Part shown: positions 27,095-37,199 of the stretch, in pieces | How the letters are laid out: each line of letters begins with the position of its first letter | Numbering within the stretch: position 1 is the first letter of the stretch | Source of the DNA: Sedimenticola sp. | GTDB taxonomy: Bacteria > Pseudomonadota > Gammaproteobacteria > Chromatiales > Chromatiaceae | DNA: 64,000 nucleotides | Reading direction: 5' to 3' | NCBI GenBank assembly: GCA_002869585.1 | Contig: PKUO01000059.1 | Coordinates: forward strand, 1 to 64,000 | Program-made: the position numbers and the translations under genes | The notes under the pieces: model-generated | Seen by the model: the letters and a program-made list of their open reading frames with translations, nothing else | Told to the model about the DNA's origin: nothing | Databases searched by the model: none

Positions 27095-30000
27095 TCAGGC
27101 GGCTCCGGAATAGACCTCCAACGCCTCTCTGACCTCGGTAAATCCATGATTCAAGGCCCGCTCCAGTTGCCGCGCCTGATCAATTCTTTGACCCGCGCCC
27201 TGCTCCAGTTGTTCGGCATACCTGGAAAGTGCGACTGCGCCTACATTCGCCGAAGCCGATTTGATGCTGTGGGCGAAACGCCTGATCTCTTCCACGGCGC
27301 CCTGCTCCAGGGAACTGTTCAAGTTAGCCAGAAGTTCAGTCATGCTATCTATATAGGCTGGTATCAGTTCCTGGAAATCCTCGCCCATCAGATCCTTCAT
27401 CCTGTCCAGCACCAAGGTATCCAGATGACCGCTTCCTTGCCCCTCACCCAGACCGGAACCGGTTGATACTCTGGTCGGCATTTCTCCACTCTTCAGCCAC
27501 TTGACCAACATACCAAGAAGGTCCTGACGTCTGAAGGGCTTTCCCAGAAAATCATCCATGCCGGCATCCAGGCAGCGCTGTTTATCACTCTCCCGGGCAT
27601 TCGCGGTCAAGGCAATGATGGGGATATGCTCCCCCTCCTTCTCCCCGCTACGTATCTGCGCAGTGGCCTGATAACCGTCCATCGTCGGCATCTGGCAATC
27701 CATCAGAATCAGATCAAACTGTCCACCCTGAAGCAGCTCCAGAACCTCAAGGCCATTGGTTGCTTGATAGATATCGATACCGGTAGTCTTCAGCAGTGCG
27801 GACACCACCAGCCTGTTGACCTTCTCGTCTTCCGCAAGCAGTACCCGTCCGGATAATTGTCCGGCCTCCACCTCAGTCCCGTTTTTTTCCACCTCAGCGA
27901 TACTGTAGCGTGTAATGATCGGGAGGTTATCCGGGGTTGTTTTGCCAAGACCCAGCACCATGGAAAGCGTGTCATGGAGGGTTCTTGAGAGTACCGGCTT
28001 GGTCAGATAGGCAGAAAAACCATGTCTGCCGGAAAGACTGGCGTCCCCTCGCTGTCCCAGGGAACTCAATAGGACCAGGGGAATACCTTGCAGCAGGGGT
28101 TCTTTTCTGATCATATCCGCCAGCGTCAATCCATCGATTTCCGGCATCTGATGATCAATCACTACCAGGTCCACAGGCTCCTGGCCAGATTGCTGGTCAA
28201 TAAGCCGGGTGAGGGCCTCCTGTGCCGATTTTGAGCTCATCGCGTGAACGCCAAAATCACACAATTGCTGTGCCAACACGATGCGGTTGACCTCGGCATC
28301 ATCAACCACCAGCACCCGTTTACCTTGCAGGCTCACACGGGAGAGCTCCCCCTGGGCAGGGGCAACAGGTAAGGTCAGATTCAACTGAAATGTTGAACCC
28401 TTGCCCTCCTCGCTCTCTAGACTGATTTCTCCTCCCATCAGCTCAACAAAACGTTTACTGATGGAGAGTCCCAGACCGGTCCCGCCGTACTTTCGGGTGG
28501 TCGAGGCATCCGCCTGGGTAAAGGCGTTGAACAGGTGCCGCTGTTTTTCCGGAGCTATACCTATACCTGTGTCGGACACCTTGATAGCGATACTGACCTT
28601 GTCACGCTCTCTGTGCGTTTCGCTCACTTCCACCAGCACATGACCCTGGTCGGTAAATTTTATTGCATTGCCGACGAGATTGATCAACACCTGGCGAATG
28701 CGGCCTGCATCTCCGGCAAACCAGTTGGCGCAATCCTGGGCATAGTAGAACTGCAGGGCGATTCCCTTCTCCTCCGCCTTGCTGTGCAACAGCTGGGTGA
28801 CATCGAACACTGACGCCTCTAGATCGAAGGGGATAACTTCCAGTTCCAACTTGCCCGCCTCGACTTTGGAAAAGTCGAGGACATCATCGATGATGGTCAG
28901 CAGGGCCCGCCCGGAATTCTGGATGGTGGCCAGATATTCACGCTGGGCTGTAGTCAGATCGGTCCTGTCCAACACCTGGGCCATGCCCAGGATTCCATTC
29001 ATCGGTGTGCGTATTTCATGGCTCATCGTCGACAGAAATTCGCTCTTGGCGGAATTTGCCGATTCAGCCTGGTCGCGCGCTTCCAGCAGCTCACGTTCGA
29101 TTATTTTCTGTTCGGAGATATCACGCCAGATACAAAACAGGGCATCCTTGCCCGCCATGGGAATCTTGGTTAGGGAGACATCCACAGTGAAAAGTTCGCC
29201 GTTTTTCTTTTTATGCAACCACTCAAAACGGTGGTAGCCCCGCTGTGTTGCAATCGCCACCATAGCCAACGCTTTTTCCCGTGATGACTGGTTGTCGTTC
29301 TGGATAGGCGGAGAAACATCGGCAGGCTGCACGTTTCTCAAGTCGTCAGCCGAGGCATAACCCAGTATCTTCACGGCGGCATCATTCGCCATGGCAAATT
29401 GATTTCCTTGCAGAATCAACATCCCGTCCTCTGATTTCTCGAACAGACGACGGTACTTCTCCTCGCTTTCCTGGAGCTTGAGATTCAGGGTTTTGAAACG
29501 ATTCTCGCTTTGCTGCGCATCCAGAGTCAGGCCGACATTCTGAATAATCGATTGCTGAAAACGTCGTGCGTTGGCAATCAACACAATGATGAACAGCAGA
29601 ACCATGACACCCATGGCGCTGCCAACGAGGGTCTCGGTGAGAAAATAGCGTATGCCCACAGGAACCAGAATCAACAGCAGAAAGGCCCACTGCGACCTCA
29701 TGTCTGGGGAGAGTGATGAGGTGGACCCGGCGGATATCCCGGCCAGCACCAGTGTGAGAAGCGCCTGGTGGAAGACCGATGTTTCAGAAAATATCACCCA
29801 TGCCGTCATTCCCCAAACTGTACCGGCCAGGCAGGTTCCGATAAAAAACAGATATCGCCATCCGGGCGCTGAACGCCGTGACTCGCTACATTGGCTGAAG
29901 GATTTGACCAGTACGAGACGACCAAACTGAACCAGAAACATGGTGATGAACCAGGCCATCAGTATCGCAGGTTTGCCCAGCGGCCAGTGCACACCAACCA

Positions 30001-30118
30001 GAATTGCGGCGTTGATCATCGAAATCATCGCCGCCACAGGCAGCCCGGCATAAAGCAGCCTGTTCAGCTCTGCGTCTATTTTTTGTTGTTTGTTCAAGTG
30101 AAGCGATGAATGGCCCAT
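27095..30118 (-). CDS. Hybrid sensor histidine kinase with two receivers and an Hpt domain
   Basis: A 1007-residue membrane kinase carrying a full phosphorelay. About six transmembrane helices fill residues 18-195; a PAS domain follows (about 220-345, [13 protein letters not shown]), then HisKA with the phospho-acceptor His near 367 ([13 protein letters not shown]) and an HATPase domain ([18 protein letters not shown]). Receiver 1 has Asp 654 (VVIDHQMP), receiver 2 has Asp 807 (LMDCQMP) and a C-terminal Hpt has His 950 ([10 protein letters not shown]). The design resembles BarA/ArcB-type hybrid kinases, but the membrane sensor differs. No output protein is encoded beside it. Confidence 0.93.
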   Translation of the reverse strand: MGHSSLHLNKQQKIDAELNRLLYAGLPVAAMISMINAAILVGVHWPLGKPAILMAWFITMFLVQFGRLVLVKSFSQCSESRRSAPGWRYLFFIGTCLAGTVWGMTAWVIFSETSVFHQALLTLVLAGISAGSTSSLSPDMRSQWAFLLLILVPVGIRYFLTETLVGSAMGVMVLLFIIVLIANARRFQQSIIQNVGLTLDAQQSENRFKTLNLKLQESEEKYRRLFEKSEDGMLILQGNQFAMANDAAVKILGYASADDLRNVQPADVSPPIQNDNQSSREKALAMVAIATQRGYHRFEWLHKKKNGELFTVDVSLTKIPMAGKDALFCIWRDISEQKIIERELLEARDQAESANSAKSEFLSTMSHEIRTPMNGILGMAQVLDRTDLTTAQREYLATIQNSGRALLTIIDDVLDFSKVEAGKLELEVIPFDLEASVFDVTQLLHSKAEEKGIALQFYYAQDCANWFAGDAGRIRQVLINLVGNAIKFTDQGHVLVEVSETHRERDKVSIAIKVSDTGIGIAPEKQRHLFNAFTQADASTTRKYGGTGLGLSISKRFVELMGGEISLESEEGKGSTFQLNLTLPVAPAQGELSRVSLQGKRVLVVDDAEVNRIVLAQQLCDFGVHAMSSKSAQEALTRLIDQQSGQEPVDLVVIDHQMPEIDGLTLADMIRKEPLLQGIPLVLLSSLGQRGDASLSGRHGFSAYLTKPVLSRTLHDTLSMVLGLGKTTPDNLPIITRYSIAEVEKNGTEVEAGQLSGRVLLAEDEKVNRLVVSALLKTTGIDIYQATNGLEVLELLQGGQFDLILMDCQMPTMDGYQATAQIRSGEKEGEHIPIIALTANARESDKQRCLDAGMDDFLGKPFRRQDLLGMLVKWLKSGEMPTRVSTGSGLGEGQGSGHLDTLVLDRMKDLMGEDFQELIPAYIDSMTELLANLNSSLEQGAVEEIRRFAHSIKSASANVGAVALSRYAEQLEQGAGQRIDQARQLERALNHGFTEVREALEVYSGAA

Positions 30119-30221
30119 GTATAACGGTATCGTGAAGAATCCCCTCTCACTGGTAGCGGCCGTATACAGCCGGGTCTTTAGTCAAAAGCGGCTGAACATA
30201 CTGGCGAAAGGTATGAACACT

Positions 30222-30388
30222 CCACCGGCTAAAGCCGGTGGTTTCGGGTTACGGCTGAAAGCCGGATTGGTCGGCCATTCAGCCGACTAAAAAACCACGA
30301 ACCGCAGCAAATGTGCAATCCGCATGAATCGGCATATAACTGCGAACTGGTGTTGCTTCGCAACGACTCATGTGCCGGCTAAAGCCGG
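30222..30388. repeat. Cluster of REP-like palindromes
   Basis: Three related GC-rich palindromes fall in one spacer: a perfect 8-bp hairpin CCACCGGC-TAAA-GCCGGTGG (30222-30241), a longer dyad with outer arms GGCTGAA/TTCAGCC and inner GCCG/CGGC (30253-30284), and CCGGC-TAAA-GCCGG (about 30375-30388). The shared CCGGCTAAAGCCGG core marks a mobile or REP-type repeat. The rest of the 30119-30495 spacer holds no gene, only the promoter described next. Confidence 0.7.
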
Positions 30389-30422
30389 GGGATTTACGGA
30401 TCCCCTATTTGTGACTTTAAAT

Positions 30423-30478
30423 TTGGACAGGGCGGGCAAGAAACTGCTATATTAGTATTTTAACAATTACGAATTGTT
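30423..30478 (+). promoter_or_regulatory. Promoter and dyad operator of the OmpA-family gene
   Basis: TTGGAC (30423-30428) and an extended -10 element TGCTATATT (30445-30453) are 19 bases apart. Just downstream, AACAATT-ACG-AATTGTT (30462-30478) is a perfect 7-bp dyad over the expected transcription start, a natural repressor site. The regulator is unknown. Confidence 0.5.
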
Positions 30479-30495
30479 CATTTGAGGAAAACACG

Positions 30496-31749
30496 ATGCG
30501 ATGCCAGATCACTGCAATGGCGATGGCCATACTGAGTCTTTCTGTTTCACAATCATTTGCTCAAGAGAGTGTCCCTTCCCCTAACTACTCAGCAGCCAAT
30601 GAGTGCAATGCAGGACCGGCATTCATGCACCCCTACCAGCGTCACCCATTTTCGCAAAACCGGGATAACCGCCCCATGCAGCAGCGCCAGATGCCGGAAT
30701 GGATCACCGAGCAACGTCAAAAACGCGAGGAGATGCGCCAGAATCAGATGAAACTCTGGCAGGAGCGCGCGGCCCAGCCACGCCCGGAAAGACCGGAGAT
30801 GCCCCAGTGGGTGAAAGAGCGCAGGGAATCCATTCAGGATCTGCCGGATTGGGCGCAAGAACGCAGAGAATCATTTGAGGAGCTGCCCGACTGGGTCAAG
30901 CAACAGCGCCAGCAGAGAAGGCAGCCGCAGTTCATGCCGCGCTTCCCCGGCCATCGCAACCAACCCATGCCGGGCTTTGATCGGCAGGAACGCACGATGC
31001 AGCCGCCTCGGCACGCTGCACCCCACCACTGGGGGAACCGTCCGTTCAATCATGCACCTTGGGGCAATCCTGGATATGGCTGGGGTCCGTTCAACCACAA
31101 TGGACTGGGCGATCTGTTCAGTGACTTCGAATTCAACGTAAACTTCGGCACCGGCCTCAATGGATATGGCCTCAACCGACTCTATGGTCAGCGTGCGCCC
31201 TGGGGATACATGCCCCCACCGCCACCTCCGCAGATGCCACCCATGGAGACGGCAGAGCCCACCCCAGAACCTGCACCAGCCCCCATCCCGGCTCCTGTTG
31301 AAGAGCCAGAGGAAGACCTTGATCTGGACAAGGATGGCGTGATGAATCTTGGCGATCTCTGCCCAGACACCCTCGCCGGCGCCCAGGTTGACGCCTTCGG
31401 TTGCGAAGAGAACGCCGCCATTGTACTTCGCGGGGTCAACTTCAAAACCGACTCCGATGAGCTCACTGACGATTCCATCACCATTCTGGACCGAGTCGCC
31501 GGCACACTGGTTGAAAACCCCGATTTACGTGTCGAGGTGGCTGGCCATACCGACAGTGATGGTGATGACGCCTACAACAAGGACCTTTCCCAAAGGCGTT
31601 CGGAAACTGTCATGAGCTACCTGACAGACAAGGGCGTAAACAGCGAAAACATGACCGCGCAAGGCTATGGCGAGGAACAGCCGGTCGCCGGCAACGACAC
31701 CGCTGAAGGCAAAGCGCTCAACAGACGCGTGGAACTGAAACGCATCTGA
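30496..31749 (+). CDS. OmpA-family outer-membrane protein with Trp-Arg repeats
   Basis: A 417-residue secreted protein. After a Sec signal comes a Pro/Gln/Arg/Met-rich region with four copies of a roughly 14-residue unit (MPEWITEQRQKRE, MPQWVKERRES, LPDWAQERRES, LPDWVKQQRQ). An aromatic/Gly/Asn-rich stretch follows (WGNPGYGWGPFNHNG, then DFEFNVNFGTGLNGYG), resembling sulfur globule proteins. Then a Pro-rich linker, a thrombospondin type 3 calcium motif (DLDKDGVMNLGDLCPD), and a C-terminal OmpA peptidoglycan-binding domain (VNFKTDSDELTDDS, EVAGHTDSDGDD, LSQRRSETVMSYL, NRRVEL). There is no N-terminal beta-barrel. It probably links peptidoglycan to a surface or periplasmic matrix. Confidence 0.85.
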   Translation: MRCQITAMAMAILSLSVSQSFAQESVPSPNYSAANECNAGPAFMHPYQRHPFSQNRDNRPMQQRQMPEWITEQRQKREEMRQNQMKLWQERAAQPRPERPEMPQWVKERRESIQDLPDWAQERRESFEELPDWVKQQRQQRRQPQFMPRFPGHRNQPMPGFDRQERTMQPPRHAAPHHWGNRPFNHAPWGNPGYGWGPFNHNGLGDLFSDFEFNVNFGTGLNGYGLNRLYGQRAPWGYMPPPPPPQMPPMETAEPTPEPAPAPIPAPVEEPEEDLDLDKDGVMNLGDLCPDTLAGAQVDAFGCEENAAIVLRGVNFKTDSDELTDDSITILDRVAGTLVENPDLRVEVAGHTDSDGDDAYNKDLSQRRSETVMSYLTDKGVNSENMTAQGYGEEQPVAGNDTAEGKALNRRVELKRI

Positions 31750-31769
31750 GTAGAACTCAAGACTCATCC

Positions 31770-31794
31770 AGAGCGGGGCTCCCTGCCCCGCTCT
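31770..31794 (+). terminator. Hairpin after the OmpA-family gene
   Basis: A perfect 10-bp stem (AGAGCGGGGC / GCCCCGCTCT) with loop TCCCT lies 20 bases past the stop. The T-run is missing, so termination efficiency is uncertain. The remaining spacer to 32010 is AT-rich and shows no gene. Confidence 0.6.
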
Positions 31795-32010
31795 CCAAAT
31801 CTCAAGATACTGAAACCTGAATCCATCGTGTATCCGGACATTCGGTGGCTGCCCGCTGGTAAAAAATTAAAAGATTTTATCTGCTGAAATTACAGGTATA
31901 ATACTCCTGCAAAAACAAATACAAGCCGTTATTTTATCAGCAGTTTATTTGATATTACGGGTTCAACTAAGCAGTCACGATTCTAAAAAACAAAAGAATA
32001 TCAGTCAGCT

Positions 32011-33786
32011 ATGGATGCAACCCAATTCACCACTGCATTACGTTCCTACTATCTAAAAAGAGATGCCGCCAGCATCCTCAAACTCATCAACGGGTTTAAA
32101 AGTTCAGCTGCTTTCGGACAACTCTACCGAAGTCTGGTGAAGCGGAAAAAGATAGCGCCTTCATCCGGCAAGATAGAAACCATACTCCAGGCGCTGCTGA
32201 AAGAGATCGATGCTGACATCCTGGACAACCGACGACTGGTCATCGACGCCACTTTCTATGATATTGCTGAGCACTTTAAAAAGAAATTCAACGATCAGAT
32301 CAGCGAAATTTTCATAGAGACCCAGATTCCCAGTGATTTCATTGCCAGTATACGTTCCAGCCACGAAACCGGCGATAACAGCAAACTGACAGAGAATCTG
32401 GTCAATAATTACAAGCGGGAACTGACACGGCTCGAACATGGCCGCAAGAGCGTCATGGAAGCGTTACAGGGCGCCAGTAATTTCCCCCTTGCCAACGCCT
32501 CAGAGATATGTCGCCTGCTGGACGAATTGCACCAGCAGTTGCGCACGGACTATAAATATCTGTCAATCAAACCCCATTTTCTGGCTATCGCCGCAGTTGG
32601 CCGTAGCATTGACTCAGATGTCGCTTCACAGGCTGATGACGAGATGGACAGCGATTCGCTCCTGCCCTTCAAACACTACCGCATCTTTGGTGAAGAGCCA
32701 TCCATCATCAGCCAGATTGAGTTGCAGATTGCCATAAACCGCCTGTTTCAGTACCTCAAAAGCAACCAATTGATCAACGTGGATGAGCTCACTCACTACT
32801 GGACGAAAATTGCCGGGGCATTGAACCACAAAGGCGACAACAGCGTCAGTCCGAAAGAGTGGAAAACACTGGCTGATCTGTTGTATCAGATCAACAGTGA
32901 CATTGACTCCATCTCGCGCAAACTGGCTGCGACCTTTATCGATGAATACCGATGCGCTGAAGAACAGATGCGCCTGCGCCATATCATCATTCAAAACGAA
33001 CTGACCTACACCGAGGAATACCTCAACCAGGTCGCCAATTCCGAGCAACTGGCGAACCAGGCCGATCCTGAAAAGATTCAGGTGCTGATGGATAAACTGC
33101 TCTGTTTGCGGGAGACATTTCCGATCTCTGAACGCCAAAAGGAGGCCGCTGCAAAAAAATCCTTTGGCGATGTGGAGCGTTACGCACTGGGAGTATCCAC
33201 TGTCATATCCCCTAACCAACTGACAGACTGGATCAAAATCTACTCGATTATTTTTTCGAATGTGGAATATCTGACCAGTATCGGCAAAAGCGTCAATTTC
33301 CTGGTCATGCGGCAATTGATCTCCAATCTGACGGCATTTCACCTCTACGACAACATTGCCCAGCTTAAAAATATCGTAGAGCGAAATCTCTCGACCTCGA
33401 GCGAGGAACGCAGCAACCAGTTCAAGCGTTTCAACGAGGCATTAAAGCAAAAACTGCTGGGTTTGATGGGAACAAATGTCGATCAGGAACTCTCCCTGAA
33501 ACAGATGATTGATGAGCTCGGATTCCTTCAGAATAAATCCGTGCAATTTCTGATTGCTGAAACATTCAAGGGCTTCCAGCATATTGTCGATGCCTTTAAC
33601 ACCAGCACCACGGAATATTTTGTCCGTGACCAGGACGCCCTGATTAAAGAATCACGCACGCTCTATAACCAGATCTGCAATCAGACCATGCGAATGTTCC
33701 GGAATGACAACACGAAAAATAAGCTGCTCACCCGTTTTTCCGGAGAGGCCAAGAAAAAATCATGGCTTGCCCGGCTGTTTTCATAG
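32011..33786 (+). CDS. Large helical cytoplasmic protein, unknown
   Basis: A 591-residue protein without signal peptide, membrane segment or a motif I can name. It is rich in Leu, Ile, Gln, Asn and charged residues and probably all helical, with coiled-coil-like stretches (about residues 300-365 and 440-500). It ends in a basic tail, AKKKSWLARLF, with a hydrophobic finish that could contact a membrane. Its start ATG lies in AT-rich DNA; codon and base use are more AT-rich than in the neighbouring operons. The DUF3581 gene begins 44 bases downstream on the same strand and may be cotranscribed. Confidence 0.75.
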   Translation: MDATQFTTALRSYYLKRDAASILKLINGFKSSAAFGQLYRSLVKRKKIAPSSGKIETILQALLKEIDADILDNRRLVIDATFYDIAEHFKKKFNDQISEIFIETQIPSDFIASIRSSHETGDNSKLTENLVNNYKRELTRLEHGRKSVMEALQGASNFPLANASEICRLLDELHQQLRTDYKYLSIKPHFLAIAAVGRSIDSDVASQADDEMDSDSLLPFKHYRIFGEEPSIISQIELQIAINRLFQYLKSNQLINVDELTHYWTKIAGALNHKGDNSVSPKEWKTLADLLYQINSDIDSISRKLAATFIDEYRCAEEQMRLRHIIIQNELTYTEEYLNQVANSEQLANQADPEKIQVLMDKLLCLRETFPISERQKEAAAKKSFGDVERYALGVSTVISPNQLTDWIKIYSIIFSNVEYLTSIGKSVNFLVMRQLISNLTAFHLYDNIAQLKNIVERNLSTSSEERSNQFKRFNEALKQKLLGLMGTNVDQELSLKQMIDELGFLQNKSVQFLIAETFKGFQHIVDAFNTSTTEYFVRDQDALIKESRTLYNQICNQTMRMFRNDNTKNKLLTRFSGEAKKKSWLARLFS

Positions 33787-33830
33787 AGCTTCCCTGCAAA
33801 TTCCTTACACCCCTATAATTTCACACGTCT

Positions 33831-34550
33831 ATGTCCACGTTTATCGATCAATACCATTCGCAAAAGGATGGAGCCATTTGTTTCAGCAGGGAGCAAGGGA
33901 GTCGTTTTGCCAAACAGGTTGCTGACGATTTCAATCCCCTGCATGACACCGACAACAAACTTTTCTGCATTCCGGGTGACTTGCTGTTTTCGATGGCGCT
34001 GACCATGTATGGATTGAGCAAAAAGATGAGATTCACCTTTACCGGCATGGTAGGTGCTGAAACCCCTCTGATTTTTCCTGATGACCAGGCGGAAAGCCTC
34101 GCTATAGTTGACGCAGATAACAAACAGTATCTAACGATTGAACGCTCTGGCCAGGCCATCCATGAACCGGAGCTGATTGAAAAGTTCGCGCGCAGTTATG
34201 TGGCCTTTTCCGGCCATAACTTTCCTGACCTGTTGATCCCGCTGATGACTGAAAAGCAGGTCATGATTAATCCGACGCGGCCCATTGCGATTTACGACAG
34301 CATGGCGATCGAATTGAATGATATCGATCAGCTTACCGCCCCCCGTCTCGAATACACCCGCGGAAGTCTTGAAGTCAACGGTAAAAAGGGCGATGTGCGC
34401 CTGGAATTTTCCATCAAGTCGGCAGACCTGATTGTTGGCCAGGGTACCAAATACATGTCCCTGCGGGGGCTAAAGCCCTTTGATCAGAAGCAGATTGATC
34501 AACTGGTTGCCAACTATAACAGCCACAAGGCTGAATATACTTCGAGATAA
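33831..34550 (+). CDS. DUF3581 family protein
   Basis: A 239-residue cytoplasmic protein of a gammaproteobacterial family of unknown function. The opening (FSREQGSRFAKQVADDFNPLHD, then KLFCIPGDLLFSMAL) resembles the substrate-binding face of hot-dog-fold dehydratases, where DFNPLH is typical of MaoC-like domains. The body is longer and the C-terminus is its own (YMSLRGLKPFDQKQI). Acyl binding or hydration is therefore only a hint. It is convergent with the Bcr/CflA gene 14 bases away. Confidence 0.75.
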   Translation: MSTFIDQYHSQKDGAICFSREQGSRFAKQVADDFNPLHDTDNKLFCIPGDLLFSMALTMYGLSKKMRFTFTGMVGAETPLIFPDDQAESLAIVDADNKQYLTIERSGQAIHEPELIEKFARSYVAFSGHNFPDLLIPLMTEKQVMINPTRPIAIYDSMAIELNDIDQLTAPRLEYTRGSLEVNGKKGDVRLEFSIKSADLIVGQGTKYMSLRGLKPFDQKQIDQLVANYNSHKAEYTSR

Positions 34551-34564
34551 CCCGGCTCGCCCGA

Positions 34565-35764
34565 TCAGATATTGGCCTGCCGTTGGATCGCTCTGCGCAG
34601 CATGACATAACTGATAACCGTCAATCCTCCCATCATGGCGATCGCCAGCGCCATGTAAAATGGACTGCCATCGTGGAATTGGCCCACCAGAACACCGACC
34701 AGCGCAGCCAGTGTCATTTGAAAAAAACCGAGCAACGCCGAAGAGGTGCCAGCTATTTTCGGAAAGGGCGCCAAGGCACCCGCCATTGATTGCGGCACCA
34801 CTATTCCCACTCCCACCATGTACAGCATGTGCGGCACCAGCACCGCGCTAATGTGGTCCACCTGCAAAAATGCCAGGATTCCCATGACAGAACCGCCCGT
34901 CAATGCGACAAAGGCACCCATTCCAATCAATGGATTGATCCCGACACGCCTGACCATTCCGCCACCGATCAACGTACCCACCATGAAACCGATAACCACC
35001 AGGGTAAAAAACAGCCCGAACTGCTGCTCTGAAAATCCAAAATAGTCAATCACCACAAATGGCGCCCCCGAAAGAAAGGCGAACAAACCAGCAAACACAA
35101 ATCCGCCACTCAGAGAATACCAGCGCCAGGTCGGGTGCCTGAGCAACAGCAGATAGTTATCGAGCAACCGTCTGGAGGACATTGGGCCATGACTGGACGG
35201 CGGAGCCGTTTCTGGAACCTGGTAGGCCATCAGCAGCAAGCCAACCAGAGCATAGAAGGCCAGAAACAGGAAAATTGACTCCCAGCCAAACCACACCAGC
35301 ATATAACCGCCCATGATCGGTGCTGCTGCCGGCGCCAGGGCCATGGCGGTACTGATATAGGACAACAGTCGCGCCGACTCATGCGGACCGTAGATATCCC
35401 TGACCATGGCGCGCCCCAGAACCGGACCGGCACTGCCGCCAATCGCCTGGGTGAATCTCAGGGCAATCAGCATCTCGATGGAACTCGAATAAGCAATGGC
35501 AATGCTCGACAGTAAAAACAGTACGAGCGCCACCATCAAAACCGGTTTACGTCCGAAACGGTCGGACAGCGGACCAGATATCAGTTGGGCCACGGCAAAT
35601 CCCACCATGAACACGCTCAGGGTTATCTGCACCTGCCCGATATCGCTGGAAAATACCTCGATCAATGCAGGAAAGGCCGGCAGATACATATCAGTGGAAA
35701 GTGGCCCAATGGCCACCAGCGAAGCGATAATGATGGTGGTGGTGAGTGATCTGGCTGATGACAT
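34565..35764 (-). CDS. Bcr/CflA-family drug efflux MFS transporter
   Basis: A 399-residue, 12-helix proton-driven exporter. The family marks are IGPLSTDMYLPAFPAL in helix 1, GPLSDRFGRKPVLM in the loop after helix 2, and RFTQAIGGSAGPVLGRAMVRD in helices 4-5, the DHA1 signature. Bcr/CflA members expel bicyclomycin, sulfonamides or other drugs; the substrate here cannot be told. Divergent from the AEC transporter gene, with a 97-base region between. Confidence 0.88.
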   Translation of the reverse strand: MSSARSLTTTIIIASLVAIGPLSTDMYLPAFPALIEVFSSDIGQVQITLSVFMVGFAVAQLISGPLSDRFGRKPVLMVALVLFLLSSIAIAYSSSIEMLIALRFTQAIGGSAGPVLGRAMVRDIYGPHESARLLSYISTAMALAPAAAPIMGGYMLVWFGWESIFLFLAFYALVGLLLMAYQVPETAPPSSHGPMSSRRLLDNYLLLLRHPTWRWYSLSGGFVFAGLFAFLSGAPFVVIDYFGFSEQQFGLFFTLVVIGFMVGTLIGGGMVRRVGINPLIGMGAFVALTGGSVMGILAFLQVDHISAVLVPHMLYMVGVGIVVPQSMAGALAPFPKIAGTSSALLGFFQMTLAALVGVLVGQFHDGSPFYMALAIAMMGGLTVISYVMLRRAIQRQANI

Positions 35765-35861
35765 GGGTCTATGCTATCGCTACCCACTGACTTATTGTAT
35801 TCTTCGACACTTGACGTACCTTCAGTTGATATTCAGTCTTCGTCCGTTTACTTGAGCGACC

Positions 35862-36794
35862 ATGTTATCCGTATTCAACTCTCTAGTACCTGTTATTTTG
35901 ATAATAACATTCGGCCAGGTGTTGAAACGTCTCGCCATTTTCAGTGAAGAGGGCTGGACCGGATTCGAAAATCTCTGCTACTTCGTGCTCTTCCCGGCGC
36001 TTTTGGTAAAGACGCTGGCAACGGCAAAAATCGGTACCAGCGAAATCCTGCTGTTCTCGGGCATGGTGCTGTTCGCGATCCTTGCGATGAGCCTGCTCAT
36101 GCTGATCCTCTATCCGATACTGAAAAATCTATTCTCGGTTACACCGTCGGCGTTTACCAGCCTATTTCAGGGCGCTACCCGCTGGCATGGTTTTATCGCC
36201 CTCTCCATCGTCGGCTTTCTGTTCGGTGATGAAGGTGTCGCCTACATGGCTATCACCATGGCTGTCATCATTCCGCCGCTGAATATTATCAATGTCTCAC
36301 TGATGGCGATTCTCACTGATAAAAAAGCAGGATTCGGCAACGTTGCCTATAAGCTGATCAGGAATCCCTTCATTCTGGCCTGTCTGATCGGCGCCTTTCT
36401 CAATCTCAGTGGCATCGGTCTTCCCACCCCGGTTTACTCGGTGTTCGATATCCTCGGCGGCGGCGCACTGGGACTGGGCCTGCTGACAGTTGGCGCCGGT
36501 CTGCACCTGGGTCTGATCCATAATCATCGTGTGTTGGTGACATTTGGCGCAGCGATACGCCTGCTGGGTATGCCACTGTTGATGTTTATCGGTGCATGGA
36601 TTTTCGGTATCGAGGGTATGCCCAGAACAGTGGCCGTTATCGCCGGGGCCGTGCCCACTGCGTCATCATCCTATGTGCTGGCGAGACAGATGGGAGGCGA
36701 TGCCCCACTGATGGCCAACCTGATCACCATCCAGGTAATTGCAGCCATAATCACCCTGCCGGCAATGATCTGGTTCTCTGGCGTAGCGGTCTGA
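35862..36794 (+). CDS. AEC-family (auxin efflux carrier-like) permease
   Basis: A 310-residue membrane protein with ten predicted helices, in two halves of five. The central loop and helix (LGGGALGLGLLTVGAGL) and VPTASSSYVLARQMGGDA near the end are typical of the AEC family, whose bacterial members carry organic acids such as malate or malonate. The substrate is unknown. The neighbour at 36801 on the opposite strand ends six bases away. Confidence 0.85.
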   Translation: MLSVFNSLVPVILIITFGQVLKRLAIFSEEGWTGFENLCYFVLFPALLVKTLATAKIGTSEILLFSGMVLFAILAMSLLMLILYPILKNLFSVTPSAFTSLFQGATRWHGFIALSIVGFLFGDEGVAYMAITMAVIIPPLNIINVSLMAILTDKKAGFGNVAYKLIRNPFILACLIGAFLNLSGIGLPTPVYSVFDILGGGALGLGLLTVGAGLHLGLIHNHRVLVTFGAAIRLLGMPLLMFIGAWIFGIEGMPRTVAVIAGAVPTASSSYVLARQMGGDAPLMANLITIQVIAAIITLPAMIWFSGVAV

Positions 36795-36800
36795 CGGCCA

Positions 36801-37160
36801 CTAATCCAGAAAGAGCTGGCGTATCGACGATTTACCCAGATACACAACGGCCGACAGTAACATAGCCAAAAACAACAAGAAAAACAGCGACTCCGGATAC
36901 CCTTCCGGGTGGGATATCCAGAGGGTAACCACAGCCACACCAAAGCCAATCAGCAGAACAAACAACAGCAGGATTAACGCCGCCCAGTAGGCATTACTGT
37001 AATAGCGGTATAGCCCGTAGGCGATAAGACCAAACAGCAGGATGGTGGCCAGCAGCAACGGCGGAGGCAGTCTCAAGCCGAAGCCAAGCATGGGCAGTAA
37101 CAGAAATAAAAGAATAATCAGACGAAGACCCAGCGGTCTCTTGGTTGTGATCAATTTCAT
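36801..37160 (-). CDS. Small four-helix membrane protein, unknown
   Basis: A 119-residue, very hydrophobic protein with about four transmembrane segments (for example LIILLFLLLPMLGFG and WAALILLLFVLLIGFGVAV) and a short charged C-terminus. ATG at 37158-37160 is the start; a TTG seven codons earlier is less likely. It lies 39 bases after the aspartoacylase-family gene on the same strand and may end the rimB-rimK operon. No family recognised. Confidence 0.6.
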   Translation of the reverse strand: MKLITTKRPLGLRLIILLFLLLPMLGFGLRLPPPLLLATILLFGLIAYGLYRYYSNAYWAALILLLFVLLIGFGVAVVTLWISHPEGYPESLFFLLFLAMLLSAVVYLGKSSIRQLFLD

Positions 37161-37199
37161 GGTCTGTTCATTCGACGCCAACCGGCTTTTATGCCCTGA

